A DNA stretch of 64,000 nucleotides, taken from Planctomycetota bacterium. Lineage in GTDB: Bacteria > Planctomycetota > UBA1135 > GCA-002686595. Of this stretch, positions 28,485 through 36,606 are shown piece by piece. The stretch covers positions 1-64,000 of the forward strand of contig PKCK01000063.1 of assembly GCA_002862085.1 (NCBI GenBank), read 5' to 3'. The first letter of the stretch is position 1; each line of letters starts with the position of its first letter. The notes under the pieces are model-generated. The model was not told where the DNA came from. It was given only the letters and a program-made list of their open reading frames with translations, and searched no databases. The translations under genes were made by a program, and so were the position numbers.

Positions 28485-29195
28485 TCATTCCCTGGCGCCG
28501 TCCATCACGGCGAGAGCGTGTCCTCTGAGGGCCCAGGGGGCGCTGACGCGCGCCACGTCCTCCGAGTCGAGCAGCGCCGCGAAGAGGGCCGCTGCCGCCA
28601 GCGGGTCGCCGCCGTCGAGCCGCTGGAGGCCGGTGATCTGCGCGCCGTCGATTCCATGGAGCGCGAGCGCTCCGCCGAGCGCCGCTCGTTCGGCCGCCCG
28701 CTCTCCGAAGCCCGCTTCGAGGATCGCCAGGCGCTGCAGCAGCGCCGCCCTCTCCGCGGGAGCAGTTTCCGCACTCTCCAGCCGCGCCGTGATCACCGCT
28801 CTGGCCTCCTCTAGATGCCGGGCGCGTGCGGGGCCCGACTCCGGAGCGCTGCGCCGCAGAGCGCCCTCCAGGCAGAAAGCGCTCCAGAGAACGTCGAAAC
28901 CCGGAGCGCCCTCCCGGATCGTGAGCGCGCTCGCGTGCATCGCGCGCGCGAGCTCCACCGCCGCAGGTCCGTCGAAGCGATCCATCGCATCGAGGAACGC
29001 CTCGAACGCCGGGCCGAGGGCAGCACCCGCGCGCGCGGGGTCCGCCAGAGCCTCGAGCAGGTCCTGCCGGGAGGCGGCGGGCGCCACGTCCTGCGCCGGC
29101 GCCACGGCGCCCGTCGCCAGGGTGGCCACCGCGGAGAGCGTGAGCGCCGCGCACGCGGCGCATGCGCCGCGCGGGGCGCGGAGGCTCGCGCTCAC
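28485..29195 (-). CDS. Secreted Ala-rich helical (TPR-like) protein
   Basis: This 236-residue protein has an N-terminal signal sequence ending near ATGAVAPAQD. The rest is Ala/Leu/Glu-rich and almost wholly alpha-helical, in a pattern like degenerate TPR repeats (ERAALLQRLAILEAGFGERA and following), but no repeat is clear enough for a firm call. The start ATG 29195 overlaps the purM stop as ATGA, so it is translated with purM, although a functional link to purine synthesis is not evident. Confidence 0.65.
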   Translation of the reverse strand: MSASLRAPRGACAACAALTLSAVATLATGAVAPAQDVAPAASRQDLLEALADPARAGAALGPAFEAFLDAMDRFDGPAAVELARAMHASALTIREGAPGFDVLWSAFCLEGALRRSAPESGPARARHLEEARAVITARLESAETAPAERAALLQRLAILEAGFGERAAERAALGGALALHGIDGAQITGLQRLDGGDPLAAAALFAALLDSEDVARVSAPWALRGHALAVMDGARE

Positions 29196-30241
29196 GCCCA
29201 GCGTACGGCTCCCGATTCCGTCGCCGCGGGCTCGGTTCGTCCGATGACCACGAAGTCCTCACCGGCACTGGCCAGGTGCGCCTCGACGGCCTCCCTGTCC
29301 GCGTCGTCGACGAAGAGCACCATCCCGATCCCCATGTTGAGAGCCTGGTAGGCCTCATCCCGATCGATCCCGGCGGCCTCCACGATCATCCGGAAGAGCG
29401 GAGGCACCTCCCAGCTGCCCGTGTCGATCACCGCGTCGCAGCTGCCGAGCACGCGCGGCACGTTGTCGATCAATCCGCCGCCCGTGATGTGGGCCATGGC
29501 GCAGAGGCGATTCTCCTCCAGGAGCGGCCAGAGCAGCGAGAGGTAGCTGAGGTGCGGCGCGAGCAGGGCCTCGCCGACGGAGGCGCCGCCGAGTGCCTCT
29601 GGGCGGTCATGGACCGCGAGGCCGAGGCGTTCGAAGATGACCTTCCGCGCCAGGGAGTAGCCGTTGGTGTGGAGCCCGCTGGAGCGCAGCCCGATCAGGG
29701 TCTGCCCGGGCGCCACGCGGGAGCCATCGAGGACCTTGTCGCGGGCGACCGCGCCGACGATGAAGCCCACGAGGTCGAAGTCCCCGTCGCCGTACAGGCC
29801 GGGCATCTCCGCCGTCTCGCCGCCGAGGAGCGCCATTCCCGCGTCCTTGCAGGCGTTGGCGCAGCCGCGAACGAGGTCCGCGACGACGTCCGGTTCGAGC
29901 CGCCCGGTCCCCACGTAGTCCATGAAGAACAGAGGCCGGGCGCCCTGCACCAGGATGTCGTTGATGCAGTGCTGGACGAGGTCCCGACCGACGGTGTCGT
30001 GGACGCCCATGCGCTTGGCGACCTCCAGCTTCGTGCCCACGCCGTCGGCGCTCGCCACGAGGACGTGGCCCTCGCAGCCGGCCTTCGCGAGGTCGAACAG
30101 GCCGCCGAACAGCCCCATGTCCGAGAGGACGCCAGGGGTGAAGGTCGCGCGCACGGCGTCCTTGGCGGCGGAGAGCGCGGCGTCCTGGGCGGCGATGTCG
30201 ACGCCGGCGTCGCGGTAGGTGATCGGTCCGGTCTCGGTCAC
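29192..30241 (-). CDS. purM: Phosphoribosylformylglycinamidine cyclo-ligase (AIR synthase)
   Basis: PurM makes aminoimidazole ribotide from FGAM with ATP, step 5 of purine synthesis. The 349-residue form from GTG 30241 (TETGPITYRDAGVD) matches the usual family start and length (about 345); the frame also runs to ATG 30367. Signatures present are YRDAGVDI, SADGVGTKLEVA, VQHCINDILVQGA, LGGETAEMPG, GLHTNGYSLAR and AHITGGGLIDNVPR. The gene is divergent from dxr and coupled to the downstream secreted helical protein. Confidence 0.96.
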   Translation of the reverse strand: MTETGPITYRDAGVDIAAQDAALSAAKDAVRATFTPGVLSDMGLFGGLFDLAKAGCEGHVLVASADGVGTKLEVAKRMGVHDTVGRDLVQHCINDILVQGARPLFFMDYVGTGRLEPDVVADLVRGCANACKDAGMALLGGETAEMPGLYGDGDFDLVGFIVGAVARDKVLDGSRVAPGQTLIGLRSSGLHTNGYSLARKVIFERLGLAVHDRPEALGGASVGEALLAPHLSYLSLLWPLLEENRLCAMAHITGGGLIDNVPRVLGSCDAVIDTGSWEVPPLFRMIVEAAGIDRDEAYQALNMGIGMVLFVDDADREAVEAHLASAGEDFVVIGRTEPAATESGAVRWA

Positions 30242-30535
30242 GGCGGTGCGGTGAGGAGTCAGGGGTGACGCCGGGTCGGGTTTGGGAGAAGAGGATTTCG
30301 CTCCCTGGACTGCATTCGCAGGGGAGAGTGCCCCGGGGCGCCCACGGGGCACGCGCTGCGGCGGCATCAGGATAGTGGAGGGAATGGGCCGCTCCTACAG
30401 CCGGGTCGGGTTCGCGACGTGGATGGCGGGGTGGCTACACTTCGGGGCCCGCGAGCGCCCGCTCGGTCCAGGGGATCGAGGCCTCCTCGTCCCCCGGGGG
30501 CCGGGGAGGGCTCCTGCCCCTCCCCAACCACTGCA
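30242..30535. other. Divergent intergenic region purM/dxr
   Basis: This region of about 294 bp should hold promoters for purM and dxr. A GC-rich hairpin at 30503-30525 has perfect 8-base arms (GGGGAGGG and CCCTCCCC) just before the dxr start. I saw no purine-riboswitch-like core and no clear promoter hexamers. Confidence 0.35.
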
Positions 30536-31747
30536 TTGTCCAAGCGCGTCCTCGTCCTCGGGAGCACAGGCTCCATCGGTCAGCAGACCCTCCAGCTCGT
30601 CCGGGACGACCGTGAGGGGCTCTCGGCAGTCGGTCTCGCCGCGCGGGGGTCCTGGGAAGCGGTTCGTGAACAGGTCGCGGAATTCCGTCCCGAGATCGTG
30701 AGCCTGGACGACCCCGAGGCCGCCAGGGCGCTCGAGCCCCATCTGCCTCCGGGGACCCGCCTGCTCTGCGGAGCCGGCGCGTCCACCAGGATCGTGGACG
30801 AGGTCGATTTCGATGTCGCCATCCACGGCATCGTCGGCGCCGCCGGGCTCGCGCCCTCCGCGGCGGTGTTGCGGCGCGGACGGGATCTCGGGCTCGCCAA
30901 CAAGGAGTCGATGGTGATCGCGGGCGAGCTCCTGATCGGTCTCGCGGAGGCGAGCGGGGCGAGGATCCTCCCCGTCGATTCGGAGCACTCGGCGGTCTTC
31001 CAGTGCCTTCGCGGCGAGGACGTCGCGCGGGTTCGACGCGTCCATCTGACCGCCAGCGGCGGCCCGTTCCGCGGTGCCACGGAGGCGGAGCTCGCTGCGG
31101 CCAGCCCGGAGCGGGCGCTCGCTCACCCCAACTGGGACATGGGGCCGCGCGTGACCATCGGCTCCGCCACCCTGATGAACAAGGCGCTCGAGGTCATCGA
31201 GCTCCACCACCTCTTCGGGTTGGATGCCGAGCGGATCCACGTCGTGGTGCACCCCCAGTCGATCGTGCACTCCATGGTGGAGTTCGTCGATGGCTCCGTG
31301 ATGGCGCAGCTCGGACCCCCGGACATGAGGGGGCCGATCCACCATGCCTTGCACCACCCGGATCGCGGGGAGACGTCACTGGAGGGCTTCAGCTTCGCAC
31401 TGTTCCGCGAGCTGACCTTCGAAGAGCCCGACAGGGCTCGATTCCCGGCGCTCGACCTCGGTTTCCGCTGCGTCCGTGAGGGCGGCACCGCGGGGGCGGT
31501 CCTCAACGCGGCCGACGAGGTGGCCGTGGCGGGCTTCCTGGAAGGACGCATCGGTCTCGCAGACATTCCCGGGCTCTGCTGCGCCGCTCTCGACGCGCGC
31601 GGCGAAACCCCCGAGGCCCAGGACGCATCCAGCCTCGAGGGGCTGCTCTCCGCGGACGCGTGGGCCAGGGCCTTCACGAGCGAGATGCTGGGCGCCCACG
31701 ACTCAAGCCGCGACGAGCCCTCTGCTCCACTCGCTCCCGAGCAATGA
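30536..31747 (+). CDS. dxr: 1-deoxy-D-xylulose 5-phosphate reductoisomerase
   Basis: Dxr catalyses the second step of the MEP isoprenoid pathway, converting DXP to MEP with NADPH in the cytosol. The family start aligns with a TTG at 30536 (SKRVLVLGSTGSIG), giving 403 residues, close to the usual 390-400; a GTG at 30419 would add 39 low-complexity residues. Signatures are LGSTGSIGQQTL (nucleotide binding), LANKESMV, PVDSEHSAVFQ with metal-binding Asp and Glu, LTASGGPFR, HPNWDMGPR and MNKALEVIE. Its stop overlaps the rseP start as ATGA, the common dxr-rseP pairing. Confidence 0.96.
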   Translation: MSKRVLVLGSTGSIGQQTLQLVRDDREGLSAVGLAARGSWEAVREQVAEFRPEIVSLDDPEAARALEPHLPPGTRLLCGAGASTRIVDEVDFDVAIHGIVGAAGLAPSAAVLRRGRDLGLANKESMVIAGELLIGLAEASGARILPVDSEHSAVFQCLRGEDVARVRRVHLTASGGPFRGATEAELAAASPERALAHPNWDMGPRVTIGSATLMNKALEVIELHHLFGLDAERIHVVVHPQSIVHSMVEFVDGSVMAQLGPPDMRGPIHHALHHPDRGETSLEGFSFALFRELTFEEPDRARFPALDLGFRCVREGGTAGAVLNAADEVAVAGFLEGRIGLADIPGLCCAALDARGETPEAQDASSLEGLLSADAWARAFTSEMLGAHDSSRDEPSAPLAPEQ

Positions 31748-33600
31748 CTCTCAACGACCTCATCTCCGTCCTCCTGGTGCCCCTCGGGATCGGGCTCGTG
31801 ATCTTCGTCCACGAGCTCGGCCACTTCATGGCGGCGAGGTGGTGCGGGGCGCGGGTGGAGGTCTTCTCCCTCGGCTTCGGGGCCAAGCTGTTCGGATGGC
31901 GGCGCGGGGAGACCCTGTTCCAGGTGGCCGCGATCCCCCTGGGCGGCTACGTGCGCGTGGCCGGGGAGTACCCCGACGGCAAGGGGCCCGCCGAGGAGGG
32001 GACCCTCGCGAGTCTGAACGTCCCCCAGCGCTTCCTCTACTACTCCGGCGGCGTGATCATGAACGTGATCTTCGCGCTCGTCGTGCTCCCACTGGTGATG
32101 TTCGCGGGCCTTCCCGCCGAGTCGCCCATCATCGGGACCCCCACTCCCGGGATGCCTGCGTGGGAGGCTGGCGTGCCCGCCGGCTCGGTGATCGTGTCCA
32201 TCAACGGCGAGGAGATCGTCGACTTCCAGCACCTCGTCACGGCCGTCGCCGTCAACGGGAAGGAGCCGATGGAGATCGTCGCCGCGACGCAGACCGACGC
32301 CCGGTCCTACACCGTGACGCCCGTCTTCGACGAGGAGGACGGGATCTACCGGATCGGCGTCCCCTTCGGCTTCGACCCCGCCGCGCGGCTCCTGGTGCGC
32401 GAGCGCTCCCCCGCGGCAGAGGCGGGACTCGCCGAGGGGGATCGGCTGCTGGAGGTCGTGGGCGCGCCGCAGGGCCTCCCCCTCGACCGTCAGCTCATCG
32501 GCCCGATGACGCGCGGCGAGGCCGTGACGGTGTTGGTCCAGGATGCAGAAGGCGTCGAACGCACGGTCACCGTGGAGCCGACCCGTTCCGCCGACGGCCC
32601 ACGGCGGATCGGCGTCGCGTCGACGCGCACGCTGGTCGAGTCGGTCAGGACCACCGGACCCGCGGCGGAGGTGATCGCTGACCTCGGGATCCGCGGCGGG
32701 GATCGGCTGCGGGCCGTCGACGGCGTCCTCGTGACGGACCTCCGGAGCCTCGAGACCGCCCTCCTGGACAGCACCCCTGGGTCCATGCTGGCGATCGAGG
32801 TCGAGCGGGACGGCGTCGTGGAGCGCCTCGAGGCGTTGATCCCGGACGGGCTGGAGCCCGTTCGGATCGCTGGCGACCTCCATCTGGAGACGATCGATGG
32901 ATCCGTCGCGATCTCCGTGGTTCCCGGCACGCCGGCCGAGCGCGCGGGCCTCCGGAGCGGTGACGAGGTCATCTCGATCAACGGCCGCGCGATGTCCTCG
33001 TGGTCGGAGATCCTCGAGGCGATCCAAGCGGTCACGGCGGAGGCCGGCACCGTGTCGATCCTCGCGTACCGGGGCGATCCGGACCCCGTCTCTCGCAAGC
33101 GGGAAGAGGTCGTCGTGGACGTGGTGGGCGAGCCGGTGATGCTGCCCGACTACGGTTTCGCGCTCGGAGTGGCGCGCTTCACCCTCAAGGCCGCGAGCCT
33201 CGGTGAGGCCGTGGCGGCGGGCACTCGCGCCACGCAGCGCTTCCTGAGCGATGTCTGGCGTCAGCTGAAGAAGATGCTCTTCACCGACGAGATCTCCAGC
33301 AAGAACCTCGGCGGGATCATCTCCATCAGCGTGATCTCCTTCGACACGGCGAGCCAGGGGCTCCCGAAGCTCTTCTTCTTCCTCGCGATCCTCAGCATCA
33401 ACCTGGCGATCATCAACCTGCTACCGATCCCGATCCTCGATGGCGGGCATCTGCTCTTCCTCCTGGTGGAGGCCATCAAGGGAAGCCCGGTCTCCGAGAG
33501 GACCTTCGGTTACAGCCAGGTGGTCGGCCTCGTGATGATCATGTCGCTGATGGTCTACGTGACCTATCAGGACATCGTCCGCTGGATCCTGAAGACCTGA
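31744..33600 (+). CDS. rseP: RseP/S2P-type site-2 protease with four PDZ-like units
   Basis: This 618-residue membrane metalloprotease cuts transmembrane anti-sigma factors and signal peptide remnants. Helix 1 holds FVHELGHF (His23, Glu24, His27 bind zinc), and the C-terminal helix pair has NLLPIPILDGG with Asp566. Between them, at about 127-455, four PDZ-like units can be seen, each with a carboxylate-binding-type turn: PAWEAGVPAGSVI, PAAEAGLAEGDRL, AAEVIADLGIRGGDRL and PAERAGLRSGDEV. Most RseP proteins have one or two PDZ domains in about 450 residues, which explains the extra length. Start ATG 31744 overlaps the dxr stop; the stop overlaps the next start (TGATG). Confidence 0.93.
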   Translation: MTLNDLISVLLVPLGIGLVIFVHELGHFMAARWCGARVEVFSLGFGAKLFGWRRGETLFQVAAIPLGGYVRVAGEYPDGKGPAEEGTLASLNVPQRFLYYSGGVIMNVIFALVVLPLVMFAGLPAESPIIGTPTPGMPAWEAGVPAGSVIVSINGEEIVDFQHLVTAVAVNGKEPMEIVAATQTDARSYTVTPVFDEEDGIYRIGVPFGFDPAARLLVRERSPAAEAGLAEGDRLLEVVGAPQGLPLDRQLIGPMTRGEAVTVLVQDAEGVERTVTVEPTRSADGPRRIGVASTRTLVESVRTTGPAAEVIADLGIRGGDRLRAVDGVLVTDLRSLETALLDSTPGSMLAIEVERDGVVERLEALIPDGLEPVRIAGDLHLETIDGSVAISVVPGTPAERAGLRSGDEVISINGRAMSSWSEILEAIQAVTAEAGTVSILAYRGDPDPVSRKREEVVVDVVGEPVMLPDYGFALGVARFTLKAASLGEAVAAGTRATQRFLSDVWRQLKKMLFTDEISSKNLGGIISISVISFDTASQGLPKLFFFLAILSINLAIINLLPIPILDGGHLLFLLVEAIKGSPVSERTFGYSQVVGLVMIMSLMVYVTYQDIVRWILKT

Positions 33601-34595
33601 TGCCCGCTCCCGCTGCGTCGCGGGCGACGCCCGATCCGGTCGTCGGTTTCGGCCAGCTCCTGCGGATCGCCCTGTTCCCGTCGGCGATCGCGGACGGCCT
33701 GGTGGGCCTCTCCCTCGCCCATCTCGGCGGCGTCCCGCCGAACCCCGCCGTGTGGCTCATCATCCCGGCGAGCCTCGGCGTCTATCACGGGGCCATGGCG
33801 CTCAACGACTGGGCCGACCGGAGCGTCGACGCTCTGGAGCGGCCCGAGCGTCCCATTCCGTCGGGTGCCATTCCCTCGGGCGTCGCGTTCGCGATCGCGC
33901 TGCTCCTGATGCTGGGCGGGGTGATGTGGGCGGCCGCTGCTGGTCCACGCGCCGGGATCTGGATGGCGGCGGTGGCGTTGCTGGCGGCGCTCTACGACCT
34001 GGCAGGCCGCGGGCCCTTTCGGGGTCCGCTCCTGCTCGGCCTCTGCCGCGCCGGCAACCTGGGGGCGGGGCTGCTCTCTCCCTGGCTCGTCGGCGGGGAT
34101 CCGGTCCTCTCGCCCGTCCTGGTGGGCGCGCTCATGTGCGTCTACGGGCTCCATGTCGCCTCGCTCTCGAGCCTGGGCCGGCTCGAGGACGGTGAGGACG
34201 ACGAGCCGCTCGGGAGGCGTCCCACGCGCTTCCTGATCGCGGCCGCGCTCACATCCTCCCTCCTCGGGCTGACAGCGCTGATCGTGCTCCTCCTCGCTCC
34301 CGTTCACGGGCTCGAGGGGCCGCGGAGCGTGATGACGTCCGTCGCCGCCGTCGCGATCGCGGTGTGGAACGGGAAGGTCCTGCTCAGCGCAGCGCGCCGG
34401 ATGGCCGCCGAGGGCTGGTCCCGGTCCCTCGTCGGAGCCGCGACGGGACTCTGCCTTCGTCGCCTCCCCTGGGCGACGGCGAGCGTCGCCGTGATCGTCG
34501 CCCATCAGGGCTGGGTCGGCTTCGGCGCCTTCGCCTTCTGCCTGGTCGGAGGCTACGTCTCCAAGGCGCTGCGCAGGCGTTTCCCGCTCACCTGA
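33600..34595 (+). CDS. UbiA-family membrane prenyltransferase
   Basis: This 331-residue membrane protein has about eight or nine hydrophobic helices. It carries one clear UbiA aspartate-rich motif (NDWADRSVDALERPERPIP) in the first third, where Mg and prenyl diphosphate bind. The usual second DxxxD motif is not obvious; the equivalent loop may be SLGRLEDGEDDE. Members prenylate aromatic or other acceptors for quinone, heme or lipid synthesis; the substrate here is not evident. Its start overlaps the rseP stop, and with dxr and rseP it forms a coupled cluster with an isoprenoid link. Its end overlaps the convergent cca-like gene by 8 bp. Confidence 0.82.
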   Translation: MPAPAASRATPDPVVGFGQLLRIALFPSAIADGLVGLSLAHLGGVPPNPAVWLIIPASLGVYHGAMALNDWADRSVDALERPERPIPSGAIPSGVAFAIALLLMLGGVMWAAAAGPRAGIWMAAVALLAALYDLAGRGPFRGPLLLGLCRAGNLGAGLLSPWLVGGDPVLSPVLVGALMCVYGLHVASLSSLGRLEDGEDDEPLGRRPTRFLIAAALTSSLLGLTALIVLLLAPVHGLEGPRSVMTSVAAVAIAVWNGKVLLSAARRMAAEGWSRSLVGAATGLCLRRLPWATASVAVIVAHQGWVGFGAFAFCLVGGYVSKALRRRFPLT

Positions 34596-35895
34596 GCGTC
34601 GCGCGCGCCCAGGAGAGCGCGCCTTCGCGGTCGCTGAACGCCCCACCGAGGGAGGCGAGGCGTACGAGGCGCAGGCCCTCACCGAGCGCGGGGCCGCGTT
34701 CGACACCGAGCTCCAGCAGGTCCGCGGCGCGCAGCTCGACGGGCGGATCCGGAGCCGTCGCGGCGCCTTCGCCGATCCTCGCCCATCCCACCCGCAAGGA
34801 CTCCGCGGCCGCGGGATCATCGAGCCTCGACCGCTCCCGTCGAAGGAGGGCCGCGTCCTGCGCAGCTTCATCGCGCCAGAGCTCGACGAGCGCGCCCAGC
34901 TCCACGGCCTCGAGATGGCCTGGTGTCCGTCGCACGGCCTCCTCGACCTTCGCCTCGGAGCCGAGGATCGCACGAACGCTCTCGCGTAGCTCGTTGGACG
35001 CTCGCAGCGACCGCAGCGCGGTGTCCGCATCGCGGGCATCCTCCGCCAGGAGGCCTGCCAGCAGCAGTTGCGGTCGGACCCTCGGCGAGAGCTGCTCCAG
35101 GTTCCCGACGAGGCGCACGCGTGCGTCGCCCTCCTCTCCAGCCGGCCAGCTCGGGATGCAGCGCTGCGCGAGTCCGCAGAGGTGGAGGATCTCGAGGGCT
35201 CTCCGCGCGTTCCTGACGGCCGGATCGGAGCGGACGATCTTGAGGAGCTCGTCCAGGACTCGCTCCGGGCTCACCCCATCGAGCGCCCCCGACTCCGCCG
35301 TGGCCGCTGCGAGCAGCCCGGGCGCCGGGTCGAGCCGGAGCTGCGCGGAGAAGCGCGCCATGCGGAGGAGCCGGAGGCCGTCCTCGCGGAACCGTTCCGT
35401 CGCGACCCCCACGGTTCGCAGGAGCCCGTCGCCCAGGTCCTGCGCGCCACCCGTCGGATCGATCAGCCGCCCGTCGAGTGGGTCCAGGAACAGGGCGTTG
35501 CAGGTGAAGTCACGCCGCCTCGCGTCGACGGCGGGATCCGCTGCGTAGCGAATCCGGTCCGGGCGGCGTCGGTCGGAGTAGCCGCGCTCCTCTCGGAAGG
35601 TCGCCACCTCGATCTGAAGGTCCCCATCGAGCACGATCACGACGCCGAACGCGAGGCCCACGGCGACCGTGCGGTCGAAAAGGGCCGTGACCTCGTGCGG
35701 GAGGGCATCCGTGGCGAGATCCACGTCGACGGGCGTGCGATCGAGGAGCAGGTCGCGCACCGCTCCCCCGACGATCCATGCCTGGTGCCCGGCATCGCGC
35801 AGGGAGGTCGCGACGCGCGCGGCCGCTGCGGCCAGGGGGGCAGGAAGGCGAGCCAGCAGCTCCGCCCCCCCGTCGATCTCGGGAACCTCTTCCAT
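34588..35895 (-). CDS. cca: CCA-adding-type tRNA nucleotidyltransferase/poly(A) polymerase family protein
   Basis: This 435-residue protein belongs to the class II nucleotidyltransferases that build or repair tRNA CCA ends, or polyadenylate RNA. The head domain has IVGGAVRDLLL, then the catalytic pair in VDVDLATDA, then RRRDFTCNALFLDP and ERFREDGLRLLRMARFSAQL, all family signatures. The C-terminal half is helical and diverged. Short bacterial members can be CC-adding, A-adding or full CCA enzymes, and these cannot be told apart by eye. The gene is divergent from the next plus-strand gene and convergent with the UbiA-like gene. Confidence 0.88.
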   Translation of the reverse strand: MEEVPEIDGGAELLARLPAPLAAAAARVATSLRDAGHQAWIVGGAVRDLLLDRTPVDVDLATDALPHEVTALFDRTVAVGLAFGVVIVLDGDLQIEVATFREERGYSDRRRPDRIRYAADPAVDARRRDFTCNALFLDPLDGRLIDPTGGAQDLGDGLLRTVGVATERFREDGLRLLRMARFSAQLRLDPAPGLLAAATAESGALDGVSPERVLDELLKIVRSDPAVRNARRALEILHLCGLAQRCIPSWPAGEEGDARVRLVGNLEQLSPRVRPQLLLAGLLAEDARDADTALRSLRASNELRESVRAILGSEAKVEEAVRRTPGHLEAVELGALVELWRDEAAQDAALLRRERSRLDDPAAAESLRVGWARIGEGAATAPDPPVELRAADLLELGVERGPALGEGLRLVRLASLGGAFSDREGALSWARATLR

Positions 35896-35982
35896 CCCTT
35901 GTCATGGTAGGGCCCGGTTCCTCACACTCCGAACGTCAGGGGGTGTCCGTGGGGAGCGGGCGCCGATCCGGCCTCGACGACC

Positions 35983-36606
35983 ATGGGACACACCGCGAAC
36001 GCCTCCGCCGACCAGGCTCTCTCTGCGCCCGTGGAAGCGCGCTCGGAGGGAGTTCCCGGCGCGTTGATCGTCGGCACGATCGCGATCCTGGTGGTGCTCG
36101 TCTCTCTCCCGCGCTTCAGGGCCCACGCCCTGGAGGCGAACCGCGGCGACGCGCGGCTCGCGCTCGGCCTGCTCTCGGATCGGGTCTTCGCGCCCGAGTG
36201 GCAGGCGGGGATCGCGGGGATCTCAGCGCCTGACGACCTCCACGAGGTGATCCGCCGCGACCCGAAGCTCGACCATCGTTTCCCCGACGCCCGGCGTGTC
36301 GACGCGCCCGGGGGTCTGCATGACGCCCTGCTTCATCACGGGTATCTCTTCGACACCGGTCACGTCGTGGTCGACGGCCTGCGGGTCCCGGCGCTGGTCG
36401 CCTGGCCCGAGGTCTACGGACGGAGCGGCGACATGGCCTACGCGCGGACCGGCGACGGAGCGGTCTACGCCCACGGCAACGAGGGGCTCTGGTCCGGGGT
36501 GGCGGGGGCGCTGATGGACGCGGACCTCGCGGACGAGGGCTGGCGCCAGATCTCTCCTGCTCGGGAGGTCGGCCCCGCCTCCGGGGCTCCGACCGCGCCG
36601 CGCTAG
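35983..36606 (+). CDS. Single-pass membrane protein, possibly pilin-like
   Basis: This 207-residue protein has a hydrophobic helix at about 27-44 (VPGALIVGTIAILVVLVSLP), followed by an amphipathic FRAHALEANRGDARLAL stretch and a globular region ending in NEGLWSGVAG and EGWRQI. The layout (short N-terminal part, one helix, then a helix-led globular domain) recalls type IV pilin-like or pseudopilin proteins, but the usual prepilin peptidase site followed by a Glu at position 5 is absent. It may be only an anchored envelope protein. Its TAG stop lies in a CTAG palindrome shared with the convergent UnbV gene. Confidence 0.6.
   Translation: MGHTANASADQALSAPVEARSEGVPGALIVGTIAILVVLVSLPRFRAHALEANRGDARLALGLLSDRVFAPEWQAGIAGISAPDDLHEVIRRDPKLDHRFPDARRVDAPGGLHDALLHHGYLFDTGHVVVDGLRVPALVAWPEVYGRSGDMAYARTGDGAVYAHGNEGLWSGVAGALMDADLADEGWRQISPAREVGPASGAPTAPR

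Noticed and set aside
30503-30525. Hairpin before dxr considered as a riboswitch
   Set aside because: A single G/C stem without any conserved riboswitch core; too little to support more than a leader hairpin.
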